Source: Misgurnus anguillicaudatus
Taxonomy: Eukaryota; Chordata; Actinopteri; Cypriniformes; Cobitidae
Reading direction: 5' to 3'
Assembly: GCF_027580225.2 (NCBI RefSeq)
Contig: NC_073361.2
Location: forward strand, 31,277,001-31,341,000
Length of the DNA: 64,000 bases
Under the pieces are notes generated by a model. It was given only the letters and a program-made list of their open reading frames with translations, had not been told where the DNA came from and made no database searches. Positions 1 through 14,432 of this stretch are shown here, piece by piece (the first letter of the stretch is position 1; the number at the start of each line of letters is the position of its first letter). A program made the position numbers and the translations under genes.

Positions 1-942
1 TGAGATAAAGACGTGGTCCATCATGTCTGGAGGATATCCAGTTGATAAAACACGTGTTCGTGAGAACTGTAAGTGGATTATGTTTTGGGTTTATTTAAGC
101 CTGTTATTGTATTAGTCTATAGTTCTTGCAAATTTAAAGTAAGTTAGCTGGTGATTTTGTTGTTTAAGCAACCTGCTAAGGTTTCACGTGCCTGTTGATT
201 AGATATAATTGTTGAGCGCTCTTGCTCACTTTATTTATGTGCATTATTTACATGCTACAGTAGTTACACTCTTTTAAGGTAATGTAATTAATAGTGGGAA
301 ATAATACGTTTTTACAATTTTTGCGCTATTAATCATCGTTCGCAAGACGTTCTACAACATCTGCTTTAGTTTGTGTTTATTAACCCTTTAGTTTCACTTC
401 ATCACGCAGCTATTCCCATTAGAGGTAAAAACATTTAATTCATTAATAATCTAGTATGTGTTCATTTTCTGTCATAGTTTCTTCAAAATTAAGTTTTATT
501 TGAGTGTTTTAAATAAAAATATTGTAATTTTCATCATAACGCGTACGCCCCGCCCCTTTGATTGCCACGCCCCCGCCTCGCCCAACCATACCACCTGACT
601 AACACATTTTCTGCGGGAAACCCTGTAAACCATAACTTCTTGTTGTGATGATGTGCTTGTCTTCACTACGACACACCCCTTACTCCATTGTTTCTGCCAT
701 TTGTTTCAGACAGAATGCTTTTCGTGAATGTTACGGCATTGTTACTAGGTCCTCTTTTTGGGAGCGATCCTAGAACTTTTACGGGATGTGTTTGCGTTCA
801 CACAGAAGCCTCTCTGACAATTTTTTTAATTCTGAACATTTTCAGTGACCAAAATGCTGTTTGAATAGGGTTAATTTAAACTCGAAGGTCTAAACAACTT
901 AAACGCTTATTCCTGACATCAGACAGCAAAAGTGTGTCTTAC
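1..942. other. Left edge, probably intron of the - strand gene
   Basis: AT-rich. A GC-rich patch at 540-630 (CGCCCCGCCCC..CCCTGTAA) looks like a transposon end ending CTGCGGGAAACCCTGTAA. No further exon was found. Confidence 0.4.
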
Positions 943-983
943 CTTCTTTGACGGGCCGCTTTCCTGTCTATAGAGCCCAGACT
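943..983 (-). CDS. Unrecognised - strand gene, 41-nt downstream exon
   Basis: The acceptor TGTTTTTTCAG|AGTC and donor AGAAG|GTAAGA frame a 41-nt exon. Following the phase-0 end of the exon at 23665 it reads SLGSIDRKAARQR with two bases over. The junction gives KLKRKF|SLGS, a good basophilic phosphosite. The intron would be about 22.7 kb. Other small exons may lie between, and the gene continues beyond the left edge. Support is splice sites plus phase only. Confidence 0.5.
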
Positions 984-1148
984 CTGAAAAAACACAAGAC
1001 AAACAGATACACGATCAGACCAAATACTTGATCCTGATTGGACATTAGTGGCCCAACAATCAGATTTTCTACAAAGATGATCCAGTTTAAGGTCACATCA
1101 TAAAAATACAATAGTCAACGAAACAATATCTGTCATGTAACAGAATTG

Positions 1149-1262
1149 ATGGATGGATGGATGGATAGATAATGGATAAAAGAACAGACAGATTGACATA
1201 CAGAGATAGAGAGACAGAGACATACTAGATAGATATTTTGAATCTCCAGACAGACAGAGAGA
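1149..1262. repeat. TGGA/TAGA-type simple repeats
   Basis: TGGATGGATGGATGGATAGA followed by GACAGA/GATAGA-rich sequence. Confidence 0.85.
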
Positions 1263-2019
1263 GACTGTAGATGTGGTTGACATTTGGGAAAGTGCATGGG
1301 ACTCTTTCAAAGGTAACAGTTGGAGGTGGAAGCCCACTGCTGTGACTCTGACCTTTATCTCACAGGGAGAAAAGAGAATGAATTTTAACATGATACCTAA
1401 TGTCTCATTTTTAGGTTCAAACTTCACAAGCTTAGCAGTCATCTGTTAAGCTGTTAATGCACCTGTTAACTTCCCCAGAAAATGTGCCTTACACCTGTTA
1501 GTGCAGCAAGTCAGACATATTACACAATTTCACACCTTAGCAACATCAAACCAGAGACATTATGAGATTCCCCTTTGGTAAACTGTTAACCACTTAATTA
1601 TAACTTTTTGCAACATCACTCGACCTGCACAGAGCACACACACGTTTGTTTGGGAATACTGTAAATGACGTATCCGCTTGTTTCCACAACGGTTTATTAG
1701 TGAAGTACAGGTAAAGCAGTGTTACAGTAACACTCGAATCGATTGAACACACACCCTTGAATTTTTCTCAGACAGACAGTGTAGTGCTGACATACCTGTA
1801 CAGATCAGCTCAAGTGTTTCTCTCGTTCTCTTGCTTCAAGTGAAGCTGCATTAGATAAACAACACGCTGTCAACAATCTTACTGTCACGCTCTCTTTTTC
1901 TTCTTTTCTTTCTCTGCTGTTGATAGCGTTTTTTCACATCTTGTCTCAGCTCAAACGCTGGTTAGTGTACTTTAACTGTGGTTGCCAGGCAATAAGCTTC
2001 ACTAACCGAGCAGTAAACA

Positions 2020-2020
<1 letters not shown>

Positions 2021-2077
<57 letters not shown>

Positions 2078-2078
2078 T
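2021..2078. repeat. (AG)n microsatellite
   Basis: GA dinucleotides with one AAAG interruption. Confidence 0.95.
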
Positions 2079-5000
2079 GGTGTGGGAGGTTCCAAAAGAT
2101 GGTGAATCGGGAATACTAATTAAATAATTAATATTAATAAAGTTAATGGCATCTCCTTTTTTGTCAGAAAAAATTTTTGTTAGTCCGACTTAATTTAATC
2201 CGATAACAGTTTACAACAGTACAGTGTACATGCACCCTAAACATTGCAATCTGATTAAAATGTTCGTTTATATGTAAAATTTATATTCTCCAAACCAACC
2301 GTCTGCGCAAGTGCACAGCAGGGTTGCCAGATTCACGTGTCAAAACTAGCCCAATGGACATTCAAAACTAGCACAAAAGCATCCCACATACGCTGAAACA
2401 GTTTAAAAGTCGCCCAAATATAAAGTCCGCAAAAACAGAGGACTTGGCAACGCAGCGCACACCATCTCTCCTAGAGTTGAGGCTTATCTATGGATAAATG
2501 TATAAAGTCAAAAAATAAGTTGGAGAAAGTTGTTCTTATGAAGTTTTCTGATATAGTAAAAAAAACTTTTTTGAAAAGCACAACACTATTTTATTGCTTT
2601 ATGTAATGTTATGAAAGACATAAACGCTGCAGAATGTACAGCATGTGACCCTATTACCTTAATAATGCGTGTTGCCTTGCTATTGCATGTTTCTGTGACG
2701 AGAATCATTTGATACGTAAATAAGAGGTAAATATAAGTCAATTCTTCTGTGCATGTGCACAAGTTATTTTTGCATCAAAGAGTAAATACTATGATCACAC
2801 ATTTGCATGAAAACTTCTCTCCTGATCATCGGATCAGATTGGACTACACCACCCCTTTCATCAGCCATCAATACGATCACAAACTGATTATTTGGTAGCA
2901 TGTAAACGTACTTACTGAAACACAGATCCAGATCTGAGATGATTTTATTTGTGTTATTAAGTTACTCATATAAATGTTTTTTTTTTTGTGTATCAGTGGG
3001 GTTTGGTAAGGCAAACTGTTTAAATTCCTTTTATTATAATACTCGAATCTGATTTTTAGCATGCAAATATTTTTCGGTCGTTGCTGTGAATATGGGCAGG
3101 GAGCACTTCGTCCATCTTGCTTTTCGGTAGAGAGAAAGGTCATGCTGTGGCATACAGGTTTTCTACTGGTCACCAGTCTCCATGTGATACAAATTCAGAA
3201 TTCGAACTTTGGTATGCAAAGTTCAAGCAATTATCTTTGGACTAGCTTGCGTTTTTGGTCTGACGCATTTTCATACGTATAAATGGCCGCCTCCATAAGA
3301 TACCTTGGTTGCTTTCTACAAGATTGACATTGGTTGAGATCTACAGGATTTCCAGGAGACGTGCATCACATCAGGTTTGAAACAAAGCTGAACTATGATT
3401 GGTTGCTTTAATTACATGTCAGTCAGATGATCTCTTGGGGTGATCCTTGACTAATGAAAGCAGCTATACTGGGTAAAGGACCTTCTTAAATCAGAGACTA
3501 CAGGTCTTGAAAAACAGATGTGTTGTTACCTTCTGAGGTAATCAGACTAACTTTATTCACTTGCAGTCAAAGAAATTAGTAAGTTTATTCCTGTCATTTT
3601 ATTCTCGCCATCAGATGCCTCCAATGGTACACCATGAACCTACCTGCTCTGCCTTTTGCATTTCACAGACTTGGATCAGATTTTTTAATATAAAATCTCA
3701 TTCACCTTCCTAAAACATCAAGTGTTAATATGCACTTTCCTGTATATCATTCAGAGCTCAAGATATCGAGTTGCAGGAATATAATATTGAGGAAGTTGGC
3801 TTTTCATTGATGCAGAACTGCAGGTGTGCATTTATGCTTTATTCATTCATTCATGAGGCAGTAATTCACTCATTTATCCATCTATATGATGGTGGGTCTC
3901 ATTTGCTCTATTGATTGAGTTTAAAGGATAATGATCTGCCCTTTAAATATTCCTTCAGAAGCTTTTGATGCACCTGCAGCACTGAACTCCATTATAAAAA
4001 AATCCTATTAACAAACCGTTAAGATAAAGACTTAATGTGCAAAAAAAAATTAAGAGCTTTTTACCTGAAAATGCATTTGATGAATTAAAGTAAAAAAAGC
4101 AATATTAAAATGAATTTATCAATTTTTGTTTTAAGAGTTTGCAACAAATAAAATTTTTCAAATTGAAATCATGCATGTAAAAGCAGTTCTGACAAGGTTT
4201 TAATCTAATAATGAAAACGGTTTAGTGTTTATTTGTATGTAAAATTAAATTTAAAGTGGCAGCAAATGTAAACATTAGCAATATCTGCAACAGCAAAACA
4301 GTTAAAGCTTATCAAGAATCATAAAAGTGTAAAAATCTTAAATCAGCAACATCAAGCAAGCAATAAAAAGATATTTTGCTTAAAGAAAATAACTACTATT
4401 TATCTGGGCCACATTTTGTGCATTTTGTGACAAAAACATTTTCCCTCAAACTGAAATTCAATTAAATAATTAAAAATCATCATTACAGAAATATGAAAAA
4501 AATATTATTTAAACGTAATATTTATATTTATTGGGAAAATGTGCCTAATGTCATAAAGATTACCCTTTCCTAGGAGGTTAATTTCTGGTCAGGTTTGCCA
4601 GATATAAACTTCCTGGAATACAAACACACCCTGATGTGTGTACAGTACTGTTGTGTGTGCCATTGTGTTGGGTGTGCATGTGTAAGAGATGCCTTTTGGA
4701 GTCGCCATGGCAGCAGTTTCTCAACCAATCCATGAGCAGCCCACTTATGAGGTCCCAAAATCCCATGCAGGGATGAGGGAGGCTGACTGTGTGGCTGTAT
4801 TTTAAAAGTGAAGGCTTATATACTAATGATGCTATATACATTAATATATAAACATGTACACAGACTAGGAGATTTTAAAGTCTGTAAATGAACTGCAGTC
4901 TACAGGCAAAAAGAAACGGAGCTGCTTTTCTCTAGCAGACGCACATTAACAGCCCTTTAACTAAATGAGGTTGCTCTCATATGAGATGGAAAATTGGAAA

Positions 5001-5559
5001 ACATTTGCAGAATATAATATGAAATGGAAAATCTAAAACCGTCTCTCTCTGTGTTCGTTTGCCATAATGATCTGCAGTCTGCACGCATGGCTGTGCTGCA
5101 ATTATAAAAGAAACAAAAGAAGAAAAGGTTTTATAATTGTTCTTCCATATTTCCTACTGAATCTGTGTTAATTTCAGACTGCAATCAATATACACTACCA
5201 GTAAAAAGTTTGGATATACTTTTGGATGGATCGAATGTGTTTTAAATAAATGTTTAAAGAATCAAAACAAAACCTTTGGACTGAATTCATATGAAATGTG
5301 TAAAGAATAAGCAACAGCAGTTTTTATCAGATAAATCCTGAAACTAATAATAGTAAACAAGATGGTAAAAATCTCTTGACTACCACTGCAAACATTCAAC
5401 AGGGACGAGCACATTGAAAATAATCTGCTTTATTCTCCGTCTGAAATACCCTGAAAGATCACTAATTTATAAGACAACCAAAATTAATTACACATTTGAA
5501 CAAGGTTATTACGTTTTGGTTTTTTTTACTTTTTGATAACAGAGATTAAAAAGGAAAGC

Positions 5560-6350
5560 TGATACTAATACCAAATTTGGATGCTCATGTGCCCGATAAC
5601 TGATATGCTAAACCGATATTTATTTACTGTTATACTTCTGCTGTTGTCACAGTTACTACAACACAACTGAACTGAACAAACCCTTATAATAATAACAATC
5701 ATTCTCTCTTTGCATGCAAAGTAAAATAAATGGAGATGTCTGAAAGAGAGATTTGCTGGATAATATAAATTTTCTAAATAATATCACTGGAATAATACAT
5801 TGTCATGAAAGTAACAAACAAAACAGCTTATATATCATTGCATTGGTATTTTATGTCAGAAAAAATTAAATTTTGTTGTTAAAGTTTATGAAATGGCTGT
5901 TGCAAAGCGCTTTTTATCTATGCATTTTCATATGCATTAACTGCATCAAACTGCGACAGCTCACGGAGGTAATAAATAATTAATTGATTTATTAATTGCC
6001 ACAGACATTTATTTAGATGTTTAGCTATATAATGTTTAAATGTTAATTTAACTTATGGTGAGTCTTGTTAAAAGTTAGCAACATGCTGTGCTGCGATTAG
6101 CCTTCAACCCGGTGAGTGAACATAAACGTGATTTTACGAGGATAAGAATAAGCATAAATAACAAAAACAAATTTAATTCAGCGTTTTTATTTCCCACAAG
6201 CATTCAAATTCTCAAAACGCCCCCAAAAGATGGCGACGTTTATCGGTCAATATGATTTGACAAAACCTATCCCCGATAATGGAAAAATGCTTAAAAGTCA
6301 GGGAAAATATCGGGAAACAGATATATTGGTCGATCTGTAATCTACATTAA
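5560..6350. repeat. Probable transposon remnant with CCGATA motifs
   Basis: GCCCGATAACTGATATGCTA near the left and ATATATTGGTCGATCTGT near the right look like decayed inverted ends. No coding content. Confidence 0.35.
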
Positions 6351-6529
6351 CTTTGATAGCTCGAAACTCTTAACTTTTATAGGTTTTTAAAATATAATTG
6401 CAACAATAATGAGGGTCCATTGGTTGAGTCAACGTTGTAGTGTTGTCTGGATGGAAGCAACAGTGTTTACACTTTCAGAGGAATTAACATACAAATGTCT
6501 TTATTACAGCACCTGACTGCTACTATTAT

Positions 6530-6740
6530 GGCGCTTTTCCATTGCATAGTACCCCACAGTTTGGTTTGGGTCAGGCCGAGTCAGCTCACCTCACTTTGGC
6601 TTGGTTAGCTTTTCCATTGAGTTTAGTAACACTTCATAGTGGGAGGGATTATGGGCGTGTCGTTATATTTGCGCTGCCTACTGCTGTGACATCATACAAG
6701 TGAGAGCATCATTGGGATATATCCCGATACATTCATGTAA
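6530..6740. mobile_element. Left end of a common fish repeat (GCGCTTTTCCATTGCATAGT)
   Basis: Begins GCGCTTTTCCATTGCATAGT and repeats CTTTTCCATTGAG about 70 bases on. I know such ends from zebrafish MITEs. The right end was not found. Confidence 0.5.
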
Positions 6741-7135
6741 CATTATTTCTCAGTCTGACACAAAATTAAAATTGGCCACCACAAATAGATGTTTGCACAT
6801 CGCGTTTATCACTGTCTCACATGACAGTTTCTGTACAAACACCGCTGAGCCTCATTTCAGTTGCAATTAAGCATTTATGAGGACGTGCGTGTCGCGAATG
6901 TGCCGCCACAAACTGCAAGTCTGGAAAAAAACTGGTGAAAAACACCTGTGGATGTTTTTCATCGGTATAAGGGAGTTTGGGAACTTATAGCAGAGCACAA
7001 ATGACAACATGTTTGCTCAAGACAGCGCAAGCTAGCATGAAGGTATAACTAATCTTTCACATTATAGCGATGACCATTCTCTCAGACCAATCAGTGATCT
7101 TCTACAGTGTTTTCGCGTAACGTTTTTGTATCAGC

Positions 7136-7368
7136 TCGGGTCCCCTTACATGGAAGTCGCCATTTTGCGCCGCCATTTTTCTACAGAATCCCTTAACAGA
7201 CAAAGTTTTTTGCTAAGTTGTCTCTGACGATGGCATGTTTGTTCGGTGGTGGCTCCCGTAGCTTCTCAATGCGTTTCAAAAGCGAGGGGTGAGCAGTGGA
7301 CTGAGCCGTTGATTGCAATTCGCAACCTCACCACTAGATGCCGCTAAACTGTACACACTGCACCTTTA
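7136..7368. repeat. Dispersed repeat ending CACCTTTAAG
   Basis: A GC-richer island with GGAAGTCGCCATTTTG and CCACTAGATGCCGCTAAACT resembles a dispersed fish repeat; no coding frame. Confidence 0.35.
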
Positions 7369-10209
7369 AGTGGATGTTTACACAAACATGTTTTCAACTG
7401 AATCGGGGAAAGATTTTACGTGGTTTGACTGTTCAATTATACGACAACAGTGTTTTGGGGTACTATAAACGCAAACTTTTGAAGACGGATTCATAGTGCA
7501 AACTTTGAAAAATGATGCCATGTCTTCTACATATAAACTACAAAAAGATGAATCTGTGATAATGGAGACGTCATAATCCATCTAAACAAAACTGCTTTTG
7601 CTATCTTGATTGTTAGCATTTTTGCTATGTAGAAAAATGTGCACAAAGTGTTAAAGTAACATCGCCATCTACTGGCCTGGTATGCATAATACAGCGTTTT
7701 AGAAATTTTCACAGATCTGTGTAAACGCAGATTTTTGTTACAGCAGTGTGGTGTGTATGTGATCTTTTTCAAAAATGCTAAAGAAATACTTTTTAGTTTT
7801 TTTACTACATCGTTGTTGTGTAAACGCAGCCTAAAACTGGGAGACAAGACCTTAAATCCTCTGAGCTATGAAAGAGAAGCAACTTTGGGTGAGCGTAAAC
7901 AGGGCGTAAGAAAGAATAAACGAACCACAGATCTGTGTTCAGCGTGACTGATCAATTAACATCAATGCGACATGAGTCAGGGTGAGACAGACTCCTAAAA
8001 TCTTATGACCTTGTGATGAGCGTCTGTGTGTGTTTGTCTGCCGATGGGTGTGGTCTACAGAATCTACCATGGCTTGCGGTTACTGTGGGAAGCGACAGAA
8101 CCCTACCCATAAATCTTTGCAACATAGCCACCTCAAATCAGGGTAATGGGGCTGTAAGACGTGTCGTCATCCCAACTGATGATGTCATTTTAGAAAAGAG
8201 CGATGCCAGCCAACAGCGGGCAGCCCGTCAGACACTGCCACACGCCATTGATTTACACACTGCTACATAAATCCACATATCTACATTATCACAGTTTCTC
8301 AGTTTGTGTGTGTGTGTGGTTTATTATGGGTGTTGGTCTCTGTATTGAATTTCTGTTTTCATTGCTGCGTCTCACAACAGCGACCAGCACACATCCAGAC
8401 CACAAAAATCTGTTTAGGTCACTTCTGCATGTCTCTTCTCATGACTTCTAATGCTCTATTCATTTGTATTAAATGAACCATCAAACACAAATTTAGCTTG
8501 TAGTAACGTTTCTGAATGTTTTGATACACAGTTAAAGTTACAGAGAAGGAAAAAGAAAAGAAACAGATACAAGACGACAAGAAAGTGCAAATAGAATGTA
8601 CAAACGCCGCAAACTGCACTGTTAAACCTTTTTGCAAATAATAATATGAACAAGCATTTACAGGACAAATTAAATAAAGTTTATAGTTAATGACAATAAA
8701 CTTTAGTTAAAGTTTGAATATTGAATATTAGGCCGCATTTAAGTGACTTAATTATTTTTTTCTCTCATGTGATACAGATTGGATGTGGAAAAAAACGCAT
8801 AGATTGCAATATTTTTAGATCAGTTTCAGAATCAGGCCTCATTCATATGTGGAAATAAATTGATAAATCGGATAATCGGATACATGCACTCGCGTTTGCA
8901 ATATAAGCGGACAGAGCGGATATTTCTGTGTATGTCATTGATAAAGGGACGTTGGCAAATGACGTCAATGTGCAATGGAGGACGACGGCTCCGCTTAGTG
9001 GAGTAATGCTGAAGTTTCACATCTTGTTACAGAAATAGAGCGGTCTTGTATTAAAATATTGTATATTCATCTTGTTTGTGTCCATTGCATGACATTTTAC
9101 TTTCTTTGTGGTTTAAACTAGCTTGAATTGAAGTGTTTAATGTAAATGCAGATAACAGATACGAGTCTCTTTCAAAACATGATGTAATTGGATCGTCAAA
9201 AAATAGTCAGCAAATTGAAATTGGGCATCTGCAGTGCAAATCCAGACAGTTTTGAAATGTTGAACATTTTAAGAAATAGTACGACGTAAAATATAACAGA
9301 AAATATAAGCTAGTGTATTTATTTCATTAAACTTATTGCAATTTTTAAATAAAATATTAAAAACTTAAAATTGACAAAGCATCAAGTAAAACGTATTTTT
9401 AAAAATATATTCGCGAAGATCTAATCGAAAAATTAGTAAAACTACTGAAGAACAGGAAAAATATGTATATAAATAAATAAACCAATAAAACAATCCCCAA
9501 ATGTTCCCATGAGGTCTCTGCTATGTAAAAGTGCCGGTACATTTACTCGCTGGACTTTGTAAGCACACATGCAAGTGTGATAGGGTCTCTATCATGTTCC
9601 GCGCACAGCAGATCTCTGCTGACACCAGAGGAAAACTCATTTTGGTTTGGAGTCGGAGCCAGACGTGGAGCCAGACAGAGAGATCGAGTAAAAGAGAGAG
9701 AGAGAGAGACGGTCTGATTCGCACCTCTGCGTTCCCACGGTATTTGGTTTGTTTACGTGCAACAGTCAGACACAAAAACAGTCACATAAACGCAGACACG
9801 CACAACATCAAACCGCAGTCAATATTTATGCTGAATTATCAACGGGGAACTACGACCAACCTGCCAACGTCCTGAAACACAAAAAATACTTTTCTGTTAA
9901 TCTGCTGCCGTTTTAATTTAGTTTAATTTAATGGCTTAACAAAAACAAAGTATTTGTCTTGTTGCACTTGTAGTGTTTGCAGCGTAGTAATACAATGTGC
10001 AATGAAATAAATAAAAGTAATGCAAATAATCAAGTTATATAAGGACAAATAACTCCTCTTCTCTGCTACTGGAAAAAAACACTATTGATTGCTGTGCATG
10101 GTTGAGATTTTCTAAAAGGCAACAAGCAAACAAACAACATTGGGGCAAGTAAATATTGAGTGGTTATTTTTAAGTGATCTATCTCTTTAATTACACAAAT
10201 AATTAAGAT

Positions 10210-10443
10210 AAAGACTTATCTCTCAGCTCTCTCTCTCTCGCTCTCTCTTTCTCTCTCTCTCTCTCTCTCAGTGATGTTCAATGAGTCACGGATGGTGATG
10301 TGACATCTAGAACCTGAATTTACCGAATACCTGAGCCCAGAGTCACGTAAACACACACACACACACAGACGTACACAGACACAAACACACACAAATACAC
10401 ACTCACAAGCACCCTCACACAGGCACACACACACACACACTCA
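10210..10443. repeat. CT-rich and CA-rich simple repeats
   Basis: CT repeats at 10218-10270 and broken CA repeats at 10349-10443, with unique sequence between. Confidence 0.9.
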
Positions 10444-10537
10444 CACATTCATGGCATTTCGGAAGAAAATACCACAGACTCCACAGCTCAGCAGAGCTAA
10501 TAAATAAAGGGGTCTGGGCGCCACCTCAAACTTTCAA

Positions 10538-10541
<4 letters not shown>

Positions 10542-10631
<90 letters not shown>
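10542..10631. repeat. Compound (TG)n(GA)n microsatellite
   Basis: A TG run (10542-10572) passes directly into a GA run (10573-10631). Open frames over it on both strands are artefacts. Confidence 0.97.
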
Positions 10632-10633
<2 letters not shown>

Positions 10634-12507
10634 GAGGGGGTACGGCTCTATGAAGAACATACAGGTCTAAAGTTGCATCACCAGAGCCACCATATCTCTC
10701 TCTCGCTCTCTCGCCCATTTGTAACTTATACCCTGAGTGCGATCTGTGACCTCCTGCAGTAATGAAGGGGTCTGACAGCGGGGTGGGTTTGAGTTTGTGC
10801 ATTTCTGCATCATGGACAGTGTGCACAAAGCTGCACATACTGTCACTATTCGCTTGATAAGTTGTGACGTAAGGAATACTGTTTCAGGGTCAAAGCCTCT
10901 AAAGCCCTTTTCACACAGACATTCCGGAAAATACACTGAAAATTCATCCTGGATTTTTCCGGGATCGTTTGATTTTTTTGTTTATTCACACTGCCAATGA
11001 TTCGCCGGCATCTGCAAGGTCCCAGAAAGACACGTGACCAGTTTAAAGTCCTGCACTATCTTCTACGCAGCATCTGAAATTTCCATATTATTTATTATTT
11101 CTGTTTCCAGAAACCACTCACGTGCATTTTTGTTTATGATAAGACTATAAAGGAGCGCATGATACGCCGTTCTATGCTGGTGAATGATCTCAGCTTCAGG
11201 GAGGATATTTGACAAGCTCCCTGATCTCTGCTTTAATCCAGTTTTCAGACATTTCTCATCGTGATTGTTAATATGCATTTAAAACCCTCGTTTTGAGGAG
11301 CTGAACGATGTTGTTGGAATGACGCACGGGCATTTTTGTTTATTATAAGCTCAAATAAGCACATGACGGGATATTCTTTTATGCTCCTGAATGATCTCTG
11401 TATCAGTCCAGTTAGCTGTCATTCCTTGTTGTGAATGTTGTATTGCATGTAAATCCCTCATTTTAAAGAGATGAACCAACTTTATGTTGCCATAACACGC
11501 GCGTCATTATTTATGCATCTCATTTATCATTTCCTGATAACTGCTTTAATCTAGTTTGCGACATTTCTCGTCGTGAATGTTGACATACATGTAAACTCTG
11601 GTTTTAAACCATAACTTAAGGTTATACATTGCAGGTTCTTGATTTGAACAAACTTCTAAAATCATAAAAAAGTTACCCAAACATGAATGATGTCTTCATG
11701 TACTTGTACAAATACCCCGATATCAAAAACCAATACCTCATGGGATGTACTTTATGACACTTTAGGACAAATTTGATTGTCTTGTTATCTATCATTTCTG
11801 TAGCACTTTGACAGCTTTGTGAGGCAGGTAAAATGACATGCATTACGTCCTTGGTTTTGCCCTTTGGAGGTTATTGGACACTCTGAAATTTGGGCTTTGG
11901 AAATTTGTGATGATAAGGACATATGATTTGTTTTTTCATAATATAAGTTGAAGTTGTTAAAAATAAAAATGCTGATTTTTCATTAGTCTCATTGTGTTGT
12001 TCTTAGAAAATTGCCACATGAAAAAAAATACAACAAGCATTGGTTTTGGTGAGTACCATGGAAAAAAATATCGGTACTCATACTAGATCCTTAAAGAGTG
12101 GGATCGGTGCATCCCTAATTCATTTTGTGCAGAAAGCAGAGGCGTTTTATTATATTTGTAAGAGATGAGATTTAGGATCAGCTGGCTGACAATAAAAATA
12201 TTTTTTTTACTAGCAAATACGCAAATTCATTTGTTTACAACATTAAGCGAGATTACTGGTGTCTGTCTGTTAGAGATGTTATAACTCAGAACAGAACTTC
12301 TCACTCTGATGGGTCTCCACACACAAAACAGATTCACAGACCTTCATTTATGGAGAATCTGGGATCAGCCTTACAAGCACAAATGTGCATAACTGTCCCA
12401 CATTTCCCAAAAACACACACACACACGCAGATCACAACGCATCCTGCGATGAGCGCACACTCCTGGCATCCAGAATATCCTGTATTTTTAGGAAACATCA
12501 TAATACA

Positions 12508-12692
12508 GCTTTCAACATTTAGCAGACGCTTTCATCCCGAGCGGCGTACGCTACAGAGGTTAAGTGCTGCGCTCAACATACACAATAGCACAGGATTTCT
12601 GTAAATCTCTGCTTCATGGATCAAACTCATCCAGTTCAATCTGTGACCTTTGGGCTAAAAGCCCAGATCTGTTACCATGTGAGCACCACAAA
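12508..12692 (-). mobile_element. tRNA-type SINE remnant
   Basis: The plus text CATTTAGCAGACGCTTTCAT followed, 110 bases on, by TGACCTTTGGGCTAAAAGCC and TGAGCACCAC is the 3' body and, on the - strand, the tRNA-like head of a fish SINE. The B box is weak. Confidence 0.5.
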
Positions 12693-14396
12693 ACACTAAG
12701 TAAGATGAAATCACACCAACTAATTAAATAACTAAATTAAATCCAAATCATTTTAAAACAAAACATGCAATTCGTAACTTGTCTCCTTACCTTACGACGA
12801 TTCAAAATGATAAACTTATATTAATGATGAATTGGATTTAACAGTTAATGAACGGATAAGCGCATAAAGTAACCTGCAATTTTATGTGTCAAACAGAGAT
12901 GGCAATAGAGGGGCAAAAATTACGAATTACAGTTTATATATTAAAAATGAAAAAAAATTATTTTAAAACGTAGTTCTTTTATTGCATTCTATTTTATTAA
13001 CACTTCAAAATCTTGCTTCTCCTTATACACGTTCCTAATGAACTAATTATTAGTGCACATTACATCAAATAAAACGTAATAACTTGCTTCACCTTTCTTT
13101 ATGGATGATGTCATCAATCCCTCTCATTTTTGAGACCCTACCCTCCAATATTCTAAAGAGACAAATATTGATTATCCAAGCAATTCCTGATTGATCAAAT
13201 CAATCACATCAGCACCAATAACCAAGTGTGACGTCAAGCTTCTGGATGATCTGGGTGTGTCTTTTATTCAAAAACAATTCTGCTAAATTTTCTGTTACAC
13301 TGCTTCAGAAAGAAACAAGGACAAAAACCAAAATGGTGCGCTGGTTTATTTTATTGATTTATTTTACCAATTTTCTCTTAGATTATATTTAATACCTTTC
13401 AAATGGCATTCAATATTTATAATTCCCATCTGGATTTAATATTAAAAGCAAATTAGCTATTAATAAGTGTTTTTTATTATTACAGGCCAGTATCTAGACT
13501 GTGTGCATTATGTCAACTTATACTAAATGTAATAAATACAATTTAATCTCAAACTTACTAAACGCTTTAATTATGAAAAATCTATTTCATACAGTTGAAA
13601 CATCATCTTTAACAACCCTATTTTATTTTATACTAAAAATGGATGCATTTTATTAAAAGTAAAATTAAAGAATGTCAGGGTGTGGTGCTGTTGAGCCGTT
13701 CCTAACAGACGTACAGAACAAAGAGCCGCGTGGCAGACAGCAGGGATAAAGAGATATCAGACCTCTCTCTTACACTATCTCTCTACAGACCTCTGTCAAC
13801 TCCTCCATCCCGGCTTTAGTCCTCCTTTCATCTCCCGACCATTCACTGCTGCTAACTTTCCACTGGCTCCACATCCCAATCAGAGCCAATCAGAACGTCC
13901 GGAACGTTGCTGTACATGAATATAATTTTCCCAAAATTCCAGAGTGGAAAAAACTTTAAAGTCCTGCTGAGACCCGGATCAGACCCTGGAATCTCTGGGA
14001 TTTGAGAATGAAAGCTTGGACTATGAATGGACATACACCTGCGTGTGTGTCCGTGTGTGCGTACGTACGCGCTTAATCCTTCAGGGACAAATTTGTACCC
14101 AGAAGTGAGCTAAATCTGACAAATTTTCCTTTGAGGATAATTGGGTCGTGCTTATTTAAATTAAGAAACACTATAGAAGTTATTTTTAAATTATGCAATG
14201 CAAAGTTTTCATTTAGGCTTATACTGTGTGTTAGTCTATGTTCTGGTCTTAAATATGCACGTTATTTGTGTAGTTCATGCTAATGTGTTTTTATACTGGA
14301 ATATTTAAGCGCTCTAAAGTTAGCATCAGAGCAGCTATCATCTGTGCCACTACAGGGACCTGCCGCATGGAAATTTGCTAGCGAACGGTCGAGTGC

Positions 14397-14432
14397 GTGT
14401 TGTGTGTGTGTGTGTTGTGTGTGTGTGTGTAG
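14397..14432. repeat. (TG)n microsatellite
   Basis: Interrupted TG repeats; a CA run facing it is near 14563-14569. Confidence 0.9.

Larger units (their letters stand above)
984..5559. other. Intron, no gene seen
   Basis: Apart from the simple repeats listed, I see AT-rich unique sequence. Frames here are short and lack splice signals. Confidence 0.4.

Noticed and set aside
1..75. An exon-like + strand start (GAGAACT|GTAAGT) at the left edge
   Set aside because: There is a good donor but no acceptor or known frame; the upstream part is outside the window, so nothing can be claimed.
8013..8270. An 85-codon + strand frame
   Set aside because: No recognisable domain, no splice context and ordinary intronic composition.
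10497..10838. Frames rich in Ser-Leu, Thr-His, Arg-Glu and Val-Cys
   Set aside because: They are translations of CA, GA and CT dinucleotide repeats, as are those at 20159-20505.
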